Below are positions 1 to 8,596 of a DNA stretch of 64,000 bases, piece after piece. The stretch is from contig JAYZCG010000014.1 in assembly GCA_036338435.1 (NCBI GenBank), forward strand, positions 87,745 through 151,744. The letters run 5' to 3'. Both the position numbers and the translations under genes were made by a program. Below the pieces are notes generated by a model that ran no database searches, had not been told where the DNA came from, and was given only the letters and a program-made list of their open reading frames with translations. This DNA is from JAPYTY01 sp036338435 (GTDB lineage Bacteria > Acidobacteriota > UBA6911 > RPQK01 > JADFOI01). The first letter of the stretch is position 1. Each line of letters begins with the position of its first letter.

Positions 1-1146
1 CGACACCATTTGGTGAGTGATGTCCCATTAGGGATTTTTCTAAGTGGAGGCATTGATTCAAGTGCTCTTGCAATTTTGGTCAGTCAATTAGGTGGTGGAA
101 ATGGATTAGAATCGTTTACAGTCACATTTCCGGAGTCTTCCTACTCAGAAGGCAAGTACTCCCGATTAGTTGCTGACAAGTTCAGTGCCGACCATCATGA
201 GATCGAGCTTTCAGAATCCGATTTGCAGGGGATACTTCCACAAGCACTGGAGGCAATGGACCAGCCAACGGTTGATGGAATTAACGTCTACATTCTTTCC
301 AAGGCTGTACACGAGAAAGGATTTAAAGCAGTCTTATCAGGTCAAGGGAGTGATGAGCTCTTTGGAGGGTACAATACCTTTCGAAGAATCCCTCTCTTGA
401 AGCGCTTCGTTCGTTGCACACAAACATGTTTGGGCAATAATCAGAGAAGTGGGCTAGCTGACTGGCTTAGTCGTTTATTACAACATTCTACTTTTGGTTC
501 GAAGCTGTTTCAGTGCATGGGTTCAAATGGTCATCTCCTCGATTTGTACTTGATTTCCCGTCAGCTTTTTAATCCTCATACCAAGAATCATTTAATCGAT
601 ACTGAGGAGAGCATTTTGAGAAATGGAACTCTTGGAGAGACTGCTGACTGGCTTGTCTCAGAGATAAAGGGGCTTGATACATTTAGCGGCATATCGCTGC
701 TAGAAATGCGCTGTTACTTGGCAAACATGCTTTTGAGGGATGGCGATATGATGAGCATGGCACACGGACTTGAGATACGAGTCCCCTTTCTTGACCACAA
801 GCTGATTGAATGTGTTTTCTCCATGCCTTCTGATACCAAACTGCACAACAGACTCCCAAAGCCTTTACTAGTACATTCAGTCATTGATCAAATGCCAAAG
901 GAAATTTATCAAAGATCAAAAATGGGGTTTACCTTTCCTTGGGAAATCTGGTTGAGGAATCAATTGCGTTATCAAGTAGACGATTTGTTACACGAAACTC
1001 CTGATAGCAATCAGATGGGCTTAAACATGGAAGAATGTAGAAAGCTCTGGAAACGATTCCTGTACAACAAGAGCGGTATGACATGGTCCAGAGCATGGGC
1101 ACTTTATATTCTGTTGTTCTGGGTTCGGAGGAATATATCCACATGA
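1..1146 (+). CDS. asnB: Asparagine synthase-like amidotransferase, C-terminal part (5' end outside window)
   Basis: The reading frame is open from base 1 (codons for R-H-H precede the first possible start at 10), so the gene is cut by the window edge and the N-terminal glutaminase domain is not visible. What is seen is the AsnB synthetase domain. The pyrophosphatase P-loop SGGIDSS lies near the left edge, followed by an SGQGSDELFGGY loop and a C-terminal segment (EIRVPFLDH, MGFTFPWE) typical of AsnB. AsnB converts aspartate to asparagine using glutamine and ATP. Homologues in polysaccharide loci are thought to amidate sugar acids, so amidation of a uronic or nonulosonic acid is possible here (inference). 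The GT4 gene begins 18 bases downstream, suggesting one operon. Confidence 0.88.
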   Translation, partial: RHHLVSDVPLGIFLSGGIDSSALAILVSQLGGGNGLESFTVTFPESSYSEGKYSRLVADKFSADHHEIELSESDLQGILPQALEAMDQPTVDGINVYILSKAVHEKGFKAVLSGQGSDELFGGYNTFRRIPLLKRFVRCTQTCLGNNQRSGLADWLSRLLQHSTFGSKLFQCMGSNGHLLDLYLISRQLFNPHTKNHLIDTEESILRNGTLGETADWLVSEIKGLDTFSGISLLEMRCYLANMLLRDGDMMSMAHGLEIRVPFLDHKLIECVFSMPSDTKLHNRLPKPLLVHSVIDQMPKEIYQRSKMGFTFPWEIWLRNQLRYQVDDLLHETPDSNQMGLNMEECRKLWKRFLYNKSGMTWSRAWALYILLFWVRRNIST

Positions 1147-1164
1147 GCAAGGTGGTGTGACGAT

Positions 1165-2283
1165 ATGCGAATTGGCATGAGTACATTGTCAGGTGTGAGC
1201 TATGGAGGCGTTACTTATTTCAAGCAGTTTATTCCTGAATTAGCGAAGGTTGACGTGCATAATGAATACCATATTTTTGTACCAGCAGGGGACCAACTGT
1301 CCAAGACCGTTCGGCAGAAAAACTTTCATTTTTACCAGTGCCCACTACACACAAATTCTCCATTTCTGCGTATGTTGTGGGAGCAGTTTGTTCTGCCGAG
1401 TAAGGTCAAGAGAAAGAGAATTGATGTTTTTTTCACGGCCAAGAATGCCAACATTATGTTTGTGTCCTGTAAGACGATTGTTGCAATCCGGAACATGGAA
1501 CCACTCTGTTATAGGCAGTACAAAAATCATTGGAAACTAGATGTGCTTTCTTGGTTGAGAGGTGTGCTCACAAAAATTTCAGTTAAACGGGCTGATAGAG
1601 TGGTGACTGTCTCCCAATTTTCAAAGAGTGTTGTAGAACGCATTTCCCCGGAGATTGGGGAGCGCACCGACATTGTTTATAACGGTGGTTTGAAAAATCC
1701 CATTCGCCGCGATAGTAGCAATGGGAAACCACAGTTTTTGCTATCAGCTTCGAAATTTGTTGCTTATGCCAATCAATTAAACTTGGTTAAGGGATACGCT
1801 CTACTGTGTCGAAAAAGAACGGATGGGCCACACCTGTGGTTGGCAGGCGGGGTTCATGATACGGTTTATTTTCAGAAGATACAACGGTTTATAGCGGAGG
1901 AGAATTTAACCGATAGAATTAAGATTCTGGGGTTGATCCCCCACGAACAAATGATGGAACTGTATGGTCGTGCTTTGGCATTCGTGTTCCCTTCAACCTT
2001 GGAGGCCTGTCCAAATACCCTGATTGAAGCGATGGCACATGGCCTACCGATCGCCACATCACAGACGGAACCAATGCCAGAAATTTGCAGGGATGCCGCG
2101 ACTTATTTTGATCCTTCTAAAATTGGGGACATTGCTGACAAAATGGAGGCTGCTGCATTTGACATTGGTTTGAGAAAGCGTCTCCAGGAAGCCTCTTTGG
2201 AACGATGCCAGTTTTTTAATTGGGAAAAAACTGCCAACGAAATGGTCGACATCTTTGGTAAAGTTCACCGTTATCAAGTATGA
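1165..2283 (+). CDS. Glycosyltransferase family 4
   Basis: This 372-residue protein has the GT-B layout of family GT4. An N-terminal region begins with a glycine-rich SGVSYGGV segment, as expected for the acceptor domain. The C-terminal donor domain carries the family hallmark FPSTLEACPNTLIEAMAHG (about residues 275-293), in which the two spaced glutamates contact the nucleotide-sugar. It should transfer a sugar from an NDP-sugar to a growing lipid-linked glycan on the cytoplasmic face; donor and acceptor cannot be told. A plausible ribosome site (AAGGTGG) lies about 9 bases before the ATG. Its stop overlaps the start of the ABC exporter by ATGA, so the two are translationally coupled. Confidence 0.9.
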   Translation: MRIGMSTLSGVSYGGVTYFKQFIPELAKVDVHNEYHIFVPAGDQLSKTVRQKNFHFYQCPLHTNSPFLRMLWEQFVLPSKVKRKRIDVFFTAKNANIMFVSCKTIVAIRNMEPLCYRQYKNHWKLDVLSWLRGVLTKISVKRADRVVTVSQFSKSVVERISPEIGERTDIVYNGGLKNPIRRDSSNGKPQFLLSASKFVAYANQLNLVKGYALLCRKRTDGPHLWLAGGVHDTVYFQKIQRFIAEENLTDRIKILGLIPHEQMMELYGRALAFVFPSTLEACPNTLIEAMAHGLPIATSQTEPMPEICRDAATYFDPSKIGDIADKMEAAAFDIGLRKRLQEASLERCQFFNWEKTANEMVDIFGKVHRYQV

Positions 2284-4067
2284 GAGATATAGTCTTTATT
2301 TTAAAATTTCTCAAGAACTTGCTGGGACGCAAGTTGTTGTTTTGGCTTTTCCTCGCATTTTGTGCTGCAGTGTCTGAAGGTATTGGGGTTGCTCTATTTT
2401 TGCCGATTCTTGAAGGTGGAGATCCTGAAGGGAAAATGGCCGAGCCCGTAGCGAAGGTACTGTCGGAGTTAGGCCTCGAATACTCTGTGCTAACTCTTTT
2501 GATTGTGATGGTGCTGTTTTTCATGTTGAGGGGAGTTCTGTTTGTTTTCCAAGATCTATACTTCAAGAAGATAATTTCTAGATGTTTTGTTGAGTTAAGA
2601 TGTGACTTTATAACTCGTTTTTTTAGAGTGGATTATCAGTATTTTCTTAGGAAAGATATCGGATCCATCACTAATGCAGCAGTCGTTGAGTTGCCAAGGG
2701 TGTTGGGGGCATTTGAGCAGTGTGTAATTGTACTCGTCTCGGTCGGATTATTCGTCGTTTATTGCACCTTACCTCTCAGTCTAAACCCCTATCTCACTCT
2801 ATCGGTAGTGGGTTTGTTAATTCCAGGATATTTTATTTTCAGCAAAATCAACAGAATGACGCAGAAACTTTCCATTGAAAATAGCGAGAATAATTCCCGT
2901 CTTCAGTCCTTTCTTATCCAAGCCTTTCAAAATTTCAAATATCTGAAGGCAACAAATTCAATCACGGGTATTTTTGGGAAAATTCGTCGTGCAAGTGGTG
3001 TGCAAGGACGGATTTATTACAAGCTAGCAGTGATGCAATCCTTTAATGCGCATAGCGTTGAGCCTTTATCTGTGGTGGTGATTGCAGGCCTCTTTTTCTA
3101 TCATGTTCAAATACGTGGAGGCAACATTATCGAAATGGTTTTTGTTGCGTTTCTGATACGACGAGCCATAACCTTCTTTTTTGTAGCACAGCAGGCCTAC
3201 CGCAAAGTGATTGCATACACAGGTAGTATCAGGATCTTCCAGAATTTCAAGAAGGAGTTGGTCGAAAACCAGGAAGATCGTAAGAAGGACGCCATCGCAC
3301 CCAATTTTAATCAATCCATCCAACTCCAGAATGTGTCATTTCAGTATGGGGATGGACCAGATGTTTTAAAGAGGATCAACCTCGACATTCTTCCAAGGCA
3401 GACAGTAGCTTTTGTGGGCCGTTCGGGAGCCGGGAAATCTACTTTAGCGACACTCTTAACGGGGATGTTAAAGCCTAAGAGTGGACAAGTGTTACTGGGT
3501 AACACTTGTTATAGTGACATTGATGATGGACTGATGAGGCGTGATATAGGATATGTTACCCAGGAAGGGGTGATATTCAACGATACCATATGGAACAATG
3601 TCACTTTGTGGGAAGGAGGTGTCCGTGAGGAACGGGTTCACAGAGCGGCAGCCGGAGCCCATCTTGATCAGTTCATCGAGGATTTGCCAGATCGGTACGA
3701 TGCGTTCTTGGGGGACAACGGGATTAATATATCTGGAGGACAGCGACAGAGGATAAGTATTGCCCGAGAACTTTTTAAAGAAGCACAGTTTGTGATCTTT
3801 GATGAGGCAACCAGTTCGTTAGATGGGCACTCTGAACGTGAGATCCAGGAGAATATTGATGAGTTTCGTGGGACAAAGACCATCATTATTATTGCACATC
3901 GACTTTCGACTGTGAGGCACAGCGATCTCATTGTTGTCCTAAAGGACGGGGAAATAGTAGAGCAGGGAACATACGACGAACTGTATGACCTCAACGGGGA
4001 GTTCCGCAGTATGGTACAGGAACAGGCCTTGAGTGATACAAGTCAGAGAGGTTCTCGCAAACCATGA
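2280..4067 (+). CDS. ABC transporter, fused permease and ATPase (lipid-linked glycan flippase type)
   Basis: The 595-residue half-transporter has an N-terminal membrane domain (about residues 1-320, several hydrophobic helices) and a C-terminal ATPase. Walker A GRSGAGKS is at about 380-387, the ABC signature ISGGQ at 484-488, and Walker B ends in D-E at 508-509, followed by an IIAHR switch histidine. The architecture is that of MsbA and PglK. PglK flips a lipid-linked oligosaccharide, and that role fits here because no Wzx-type flippase is visible in the window (inference). It overlaps the upstream GT4 gene by ATGA. It could equally export another lipid or a peptide. Confidence 0.9.
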   Translation: MRDIVFILKFLKNLLGRKLLFWLFLAFCAAVSEGIGVALFLPILEGGDPEGKMAEPVAKVLSELGLEYSVLTLLIVMVLFFMLRGVLFVFQDLYFKKIISRCFVELRCDFITRFFRVDYQYFLRKDIGSITNAAVVELPRVLGAFEQCVIVLVSVGLFVVYCTLPLSLNPYLTLSVVGLLIPGYFIFSKINRMTQKLSIENSENNSRLQSFLIQAFQNFKYLKATNSITGIFGKIRRASGVQGRIYYKLAVMQSFNAHSVEPLSVVVIAGLFFYHVQIRGGNIIEMVFVAFLIRRAITFFFVAQQAYRKVIAYTGSIRIFQNFKKELVENQEDRKKDAIAPNFNQSIQLQNVSFQYGDGPDVLKRINLDILPRQTVAFVGRSGAGKSTLATLLTGMLKPKSGQVLLGNTCYSDIDDGLMRRDIGYVTQEGVIFNDTIWNNVTLWEGGVREERVHRAAAGAHLDQFIEDLPDRYDAFLGDNGINISGGQRQRISIARELFKEAQFVIFDEATSSLDGHSEREIQENIDEFRGTKTIIIIAHRLSTVRHSDLIVVLKDGEIVEQGTYDELYDLNGEFRSMVQEQALSDTSQRGSRKP

Positions 4068-4129
4068 CTCAAAGTGCCTGAACTGTGTGTTTTGTTCCGA
4101 GCGGCCAGTGTGCCAGGGATACCCTGTAA

Positions 4130-5233
4130 CTAAGCTTTCTCAGGATTTTTATCCGCTACAATGCCAGCAAAGTGTTGGCAGAATTCGTGGTGGCCTTCCT
4201 CTGTACATAGAAGGCTTTTGTAGCGTGTCTGGGCCTGCTTTGCCAAATCAACCATTTTCCGTGGATTCTGGGAAACGAATTCAATAGTCTCATCAAGATC
4301 TGAAAGATCCCATGCAAATGGCAGGTATGATTCGTTTTCAACCCACAGGTCTGGCCATGTTTCAACATGATTCATCTGTTGCTTAATCATCGCGGCCCCT
4401 GAGATCACAATTTCAAAATCTCGATAGCAGATTTCTCCAAATCCGAATGGAGAAACGGCCGCGATCGACTGAGTCAATTCTTTGAAATATTTTGGTTTAG
4501 AAATCGTTTTGACACACATTTGTTCACTCAATCTCTTTTTTATCTCTTTTCGTGCATATGCAACTGTTTCCCTTGTATAAGATGTTCCGATGCGGCAACT
4601 GCAGCGTATCGGGCGCTTAAGTGAGGGGGACCACCAGCGTACAGGATAAAAGCGCGGGACGATGGTGCCCATTCTGTGCCAAGTGTGTCCCCATAGCACT
4701 CCATGACGACCATGGTGGGTCATTCCCGAGTGCCAGCCCACTTGAATTTTGTCAAGATCTTTGTCACGGGGAACATGGTTTAAATGAGGTGGTCCGGAAT
4801 CCCGATCCTGAACGCCAAATTTTCTGTGATAGAAATCAGTTGTGAGTCGTGACCCGTAGTATACGTTTTGGTAGGCGCTTCTATCTTTTAAGATCTGGCT
4901 TTTAAGATAGCGGTCAACATGTGGCAACACTCTTAAATGGGTGGTTCCGGTGCTGTCGGAAAGATCAAACCATAGAATCTGAGCCGAGCCTTTTCGAGAT
5001 TGTTGAAGGAATTGGATGATTCTAGAGCCTCCGGCTTCCGCCCACCATGAACTAAAAAACCTACTACTCAGGCACAGAACATCGCAGTTCATCAAGGATG
5101 GGACAATACGTGAGTAGAAACGTAGGGCGATACCGTAATCTTTGAGTCTTCTCTGGTTGTACTTTAACGGGAACAGGAAAGATTCCCCGTTTCGATTGTA
5201 GTAATTTTCATGCAAGATATGAATTTGTTGCAT
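4130..5233 (-). CDS. CgeB-like glycosyltransferase
   Basis: This 367-residue protein lies on the opposite strand to its neighbours, tail to tail with the ABC exporter (62-base gap). Its C-terminal half has a segment of the type SPFGFGEICYRDFE followed by SGAAMIK and an ETWPDLW stretch. This resembles the donor domain of CgeB/GT1-like transferases, where the R-x-F-E element replaces the E-x7-E motif. The N-terminal half is not recognisable to me. GAGG seven bases before the ATG supports the start. Its likely role is transfer of a sugar in glycan assembly; donor and linkage are unknown. It is separated by 103 bases from the divergent neuA gene, so a divergent promoter region probably lies between them. 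Confidence 0.72.
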   Translation of the reverse strand: MQQIHILHENYYNRNGESFLFPLKYNQRRLKDYGIALRFYSRIVPSLMNCDVLCLSSRFFSSWWAEAGGSRIIQFLQQSRKGSAQILWFDLSDSTGTTHLRVLPHVDRYLKSQILKDRSAYQNVYYGSRLTTDFYHRKFGVQDRDSGPPHLNHVPRDKDLDKIQVGWHSGMTHHGRHGVLWGHTWHRMGTIVPRFYPVRWWSPSLKRPIRCSCRIGTSYTRETVAYARKEIKKRLSEQMCVKTISKPKYFKELTQSIAAVSPFGFGEICYRDFEIVISGAAMIKQQMNHVETWPDLWVENESYLPFAWDLSDLDETIEFVSQNPRKMVDLAKQAQTRYKSLLCTEEGHHEFCQHFAGIVADKNPEKA

Positions 5234-5336
5234 GTCTGATCCTCAATGACGCAACCTTAATGGTAGCAGATTCGGAAGATCTTGTGACTGCGATCCTAAA
5301 AGGTTGTTAAACTGGGAAACGTTAATCTGAGGGCAA

Positions 5337-6020
5337 ATGATGTTGGGACTTATTCCAGCCAGGGGCGGATCTAAGGCATTGCCTGGGAAGAATATTCTGA
5401 AATTGGCCGATAAACCCCTTATCGCCTACACAGTTGAAGCTGCGCTAAAGGCTCAATCTATTGATAGAGTAGTCGTCTCAACGGATTGTCAGGATATTGC
5501 CGATGTGGCGGAACGCTACGGTGCCGAGGTGCCCTTTTTGAGGCCCAGTGAGCTTGCACAGGATGATTCTCAAATTATTGATACATACATCTATACTGTA
5601 GATCGACTGACCCAAGAGACAGGTGTGGAAATCACAGAGCTCGCTGTGTTTTTACCTACGGCTCCTTTAAGAGATCACGATGACATTGACAAGGCTGTAG
5701 GCATATTTAGGGAAAAATCGGCAGATTCTGTCGTATCTTATTACCCCGCTCCTCATCCTGTGCGATGGCATCGCTACCTGGATGAAGGGGGGGTGTTGTG
5801 CCCCTTGTTCCCAGAGTATAAGGAGTTAGGAAACCGTCAGGAGGAGCCCCAAGCTTACCTGCCAAATGGGGCAATTTACATATTTAGGTACTCGGTTCTA
5901 AAGGATTTGGGCGTGTACTACACAGCTAAATCTTACCCTTACTTGATGTCCCAATCCCGGTCTATAGACGTTGATACTATTGAAGATTTCAAGCTTGCTG
6001 AGTATCGGCTTTCTACTTGA
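5337..6020 (+). CDS. neuA: CMP-nonulosonate cytidylyltransferase (NeuA/LegF/PseF family), copy 1
   Basis: The 227-residue enzyme starts with the CTP-binding signature IPARGGSKALPGKN (about residues 5-18). It continues with VVVSTD, GAEVPFLRP and an LPTAPLRD segment, all diagnostic of acylneuraminate cytidylyltransferases. It activates a nine-carbon sialic-acid-like sugar with CTP to give the CMP-sugar donor. The length is normal for the catalytic domain alone. A second NeuA lies at 16025-16756 and two NeuB-like synthases are present, so the locus may make two different nonulosonic acids. It stands alone between two minus-strand genes, so it probably has its own promoter in the gap 5234-5336. 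Which sugar it uses cannot be judged by eye. Confidence 0.92.
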   Translation: MMLGLIPARGGSKALPGKNILKLADKPLIAYTVEAALKAQSIDRVVVSTDCQDIADVAERYGAEVPFLRPSELAQDDSQIIDTYIYTVDRLTQETGVEITELAVFLPTAPLRDHDDIDKAVGIFREKSADSVVSYYPAPHPVRWHRYLDEGGVLCPLFPEYKELGNRQEEPQAYLPNGAIYIFRYSVLKDLGVYYTAKSYPYLMSQSRSIDVDTIEDFKLAEYRLST

Positions 6021-6078
6021 GTACGCGCCGTCATAACGGATGTTCCAAATGGTGTTGGTTCCTCGTTGTCCTGAATAT

Positions 6079-7113
6079 TTAGAGTGTCTTTTCGACAAAG
6101 TAGACAACTTTCCTATATTTCATTCCAAGAACATCGAGAAGATACTTGATAGTTGCCTTACAGAGGCGCATTAAGTTTCGAGGATGTAGTGACCCAACAT
6201 CCATAAATCGGAGTAGGAAAAAAATCTTTTTCTCCTTAAATCCACTTTCTTTAAGCATATTCGAAAACATTTTGGGCATGACGTAATTGAGATGATCTAT
6301 ATGATAAGTTTTGCGCAAAGCTTTCAATCGGCTCTTGTCGGTAATGAGGTGTTCGTTTTTTAGATCATCTATATCTGCATTAAGATCCATGATTGGGTGG
6401 CTGATGTATAGGATTCCGTCATCGCTAAGCAGATCATGCATTAGTTTGAACTCGCCTTTGAGATCTAGAAAATGTTCGTCCGCGGATTGACACACGATAG
6501 CATCAAAAGGAGCATATTCAAGTAAGTCTGTTTTCTTTCGGACTAATATCACATTAAGAGGATGGCGTTGTGATACCAAATCTGAGATATTCGGGGGGAA
6601 TTTGACGTCGTAGGCTATTACTTGGTCAAAGCCTTTCATCCGTGCCATGAGTGGGAGCATTCCTATGGAAGCGCCAAAATCAAGCAAGGACAATTCACCA
6701 GATGCTTTCTTCCGAAGGGCAATGCGCATCAGGATGTTGATGACTTGTATTTGAAATTGCAGATGTGTGGCACTGGATCGTGAGAATTCCTTTTGATATC
6801 TGAGCAGTGTTTCTTCTATCTTTTGTTCCGGCCAAGGTTGATTGTGTTGTTCTTCGTCAGCTACAAAAACATCCCTTATGTAAATACATCCACATCGTTT
6901 GCATTCTACGATCGTTGATGTTGTGTCTTCATTGAATTTCATGGAATCTAATAGGCTGGGGTCTTGTTTTCTGACATCAATTTGGAAATCACGTGTGAAT
7001 GTGAAGCGAGTTTGTGGATCATCATGACCGCAGTTGATGCAGCAGCGCACAATGTGAGTGTTGTCTTCGAATGTTGTGATGGGTTTCTCTCTGTTCATAC
7101 GGTGATGATACAT
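6079..7113 (-). CDS. Class I SAM-dependent methyltransferase with N-terminal zinc-ribbon-like motifs
   Basis: The 344-residue protein opens with paired cysteines (CCINCG and, further on, CKRCGC), resembling the metal-binding start of sugar methyltransferases. A glycine-containing SAM motif LLDFGASIGML follows in the middle, then an acidic post-motif segment (AYDVKF). The C-terminal half has the length expected of the substrate domain. It probably methylates a sugar or nucleotide-sugar; the position is unknown. It is on the minus strand and its start faces the phosphonopyruvate decarboxylase genes, 41 bases away. A second start five codons in is possible. The cysteine pattern resembles the other zinc-motif methyltransferases in this window at 25338 and 59892. 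Confidence 0.8.
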   Translation of the reverse strand: MYHHRMNREKPITTFEDNTHIVRCCINCGHDDPQTRFTFTRDFQIDVRKQDPSLLDSMKFNEDTTSTIVECKRCGCIYIRDVFVADEEQHNQPWPEQKIEETLLRYQKEFSRSSATHLQFQIQVINILMRIALRKKASGELSLLDFGASIGMLPLMARMKGFDQVIAYDVKFPPNISDLVSQRHPLNVILVRKKTDLLEYAPFDAIVCQSADEHFLDLKGEFKLMHDLLSDDGILYISHPIMDLNADIDDLKNEHLITDKSRLKALRKTYHIDHLNYVMPKMFSNMLKESGFKEKKIFFLLRFMDVGSLHPRNLMRLCKATIKYLLDVLGMKYRKVVYFVEKTL

Positions 7114-7154
7114 TCTTGGGGTGTAAATTGGGTCTAAACTAGTACAAGGTGACT

Positions 7155-7679
7155 ATGTCAGAAGAACCGGTAGAAGGGGATTTCTCCAGTATAGAAAGCC
7201 CCGCTTTCTGCAATATTTTAGAAGCACTTGGATTCGATTTTTTTGTTGGAGTTCCGTGTTCCACGTTTAAGCCACTGTATGGTAAGTTGCAAAGTCATTC
7301 CCATTGGACGTACATACCGGCTGTTCGGGAGGATGCAGCAGTGGGCATTGCGGTTGGAGCCTACATGGCTGGCCGCAAACCTGTCGTTTTAATGCAGAAT
7401 TCAGGCTTCGGCTATAGTCTGAATGCGTTTACTTCGTTGGCCCTTATCTATGAGATCCCCCTATTAGTTTTGATTGGTTGGCGCGGTTATCAGGGGCAAG
7501 ATGCTCCGGAGCACATTGTAATGGGTCTGAGTCTGCTGGATATTCTCAGCGATGTAGGGATTTCGTGTACGGTTCTGGGCACGGGAGACATAGAGCAAGA
7601 ACTGACTCAGGGGGCAAGAGAGTTGGAACGGACGAAAAAGCCAGTCGCGATTCTTGTAAGGAGAGGTGTGATGGTATGA
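7155..7679 (+). CDS. Phosphonopyruvate decarboxylase, alpha (PYR-domain) subunit
   Basis: This 174-residue protein corresponds to the N-terminal, pyrimidine-binding half of the thiamine-diphosphate enzymes phosphonopyruvate and sulfopyruvate decarboxylase. The segment GVPCSTFKPL is typical of phosphonopyruvate decarboxylase, and REDAAVGIA carries the glutamate that activates the cofactor. The other half is encoded by the next gene, overlapping by ATGA, as in two-subunit sulfopyruvate decarboxylases (ComD/ComE). With PEP mutase and PhnW in the same window, phosphonopyruvate is the likely substrate, giving phosphonoacetaldehyde (inference from context). I chose the ATG at 7155, five bases after an AAGG; a GTG at 7149 is the alternative. 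Confidence 0.87.
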   Translation: MSEEPVEGDFSSIESPAFCNILEALGFDFFVGVPCSTFKPLYGKLQSHSHWTYIPAVREDAAVGIAVGAYMAGRKPVVLMQNSGFGYSLNAFTSLALIYEIPLLVLIGWRGYQGQDAPEHIVMGLSLLDILSDVGISCTVLGTGDIEQELTQGARELERTKKPVAILVRRGVMV

Positions 7680-8242
7680 AGAGAATGGAGGCCATTGAGA
7701 CCATCATGAACGCAATGGATAACGAGCTTGTTGTTTGTGCTACTGGCATGATTTCCCGCGAGTCTTGCTATGTCCATGATCGCGAGGAAAATTTTTATAT
7801 GATTGGCTCTATGGGTCTCAATTCCTCTATCGCACTTGGTTTAGCTATCAATCGTCCCGAAGACGTCGTTGTGATCTTGGACGGTGATGGGAGTATCTTG
7901 ATGAACATGGGAATGCTTGCTTCCATTGGAGAGTGTGCTCCGACAAACCTTATCCACTTGGTACTTGATAACGAGAGCTATGCCTCAACAGGCGGACAGC
8001 GGAGTATTAGTAATGCGGTGAGTCTCGAAAAAGTAGCCATGGCTGCCGGCTACAAGTACTCTCAGCGTGTCGACACTCCTGAACAGTTGGCCTTGGAACT
8101 AGATGGCCTGCGGGCTAAGCCACGACCGGCGTTCTGGCTTATCAAGGTTCAACCTGGCAATCTTCCTGAACTTCCCCGCATTCCGCTGTCTCCTCCTGAA
8201 ATCACAAGCAGATTTGTTAGAGCTGTTATCAAGGATGGATAG
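7676..8242 (+). CDS. Phosphonopyruvate decarboxylase, beta (PP-domain) subunit
   Basis: The 188-residue protein is the diphosphate-binding half of the decarboxylase. The thiamine-diphosphate/Mg motif starts GDGSILMNMG and ends near LVLDNESY, and is followed by STGGQ, which is characteristic of this family. The frame stays open far upstream (to 7478), but the ATG at 7676 overlaps the stop of the alpha subunit as ATGA and has AGGAGAGG shortly before it, so I take 7676 as the start. Decarboxylation pulls the unfavourable PEP mutase equilibrium toward phosphonates. The partner genes pepM and phnW lie about 12 kb downstream rather than alongside. Confidence 0.88.
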   Translation: MKRMEAIETIMNAMDNELVVCATGMISRESCYVHDREENFYMIGSMGLNSSIALGLAINRPEDVVVILDGDGSILMNMGMLASIGECAPTNLIHLVLDNESYASTGGQRSISNAVSLEKVAMAAGYKYSQRVDTPEQLALELDGLRAKPRPAFWLIKVQPGNLPELPRIPLSPPEITSRFVRAVIKDG

Positions 8243-8596
8243 ACGGTTGCTTCGACTTGCCTAGATGGGTGTGTATTGCAATCTCTTTTCGTGTGTGCCT
8301 AGCCCCACAACCTCTGTCAGTAAACTGAACGTAGCGACTGACGGAAATGCTGAGAACGATTCGAAGTAGTACACTTTAGAGCCTTCTTACTTGTGGTTCT
8401 GATGTCTATCTCGTACTGTAACAGAATGTATTACAAATGGTTTGAGGGGCTAAGAGTACGTCACTCAAAGAACTCAAGGATAACCCAACGGTGAGTTAGA
8501 TAAACCAATTTAATAAAGTTTTGGTTGAGGAATTCCTTCACCAAAAAGTGTGTAAAAGCTTAAAAATTGAGAAGTCTTAGATAAGGAGTTGAATCG
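8243..8596. other. 354-base intergenic region, no gene seen
   Basis: No open frame here resembles a protein. The only structure I notice is a short A+T-rich inverted repeat near 8502-8528 (an AAACCAA arm and a TTTTGGTT arm) upstream of the radical SAM gene, and the AAGGAG ribosome site at 8583-8588. A promoter for the following operon probably lies here, but I cannot point to convincing -35 and -10 boxes. Confidence 0.4.

Noticed and set aside
7478..7675. Upstream extension of the decarboxylase beta-subunit frame
   Set aside because: The 66 extra codons lie wholly within the alpha-subunit gene and have no family similarity; the ATG at 7676 has the ATGA overlap and a ribosome site.
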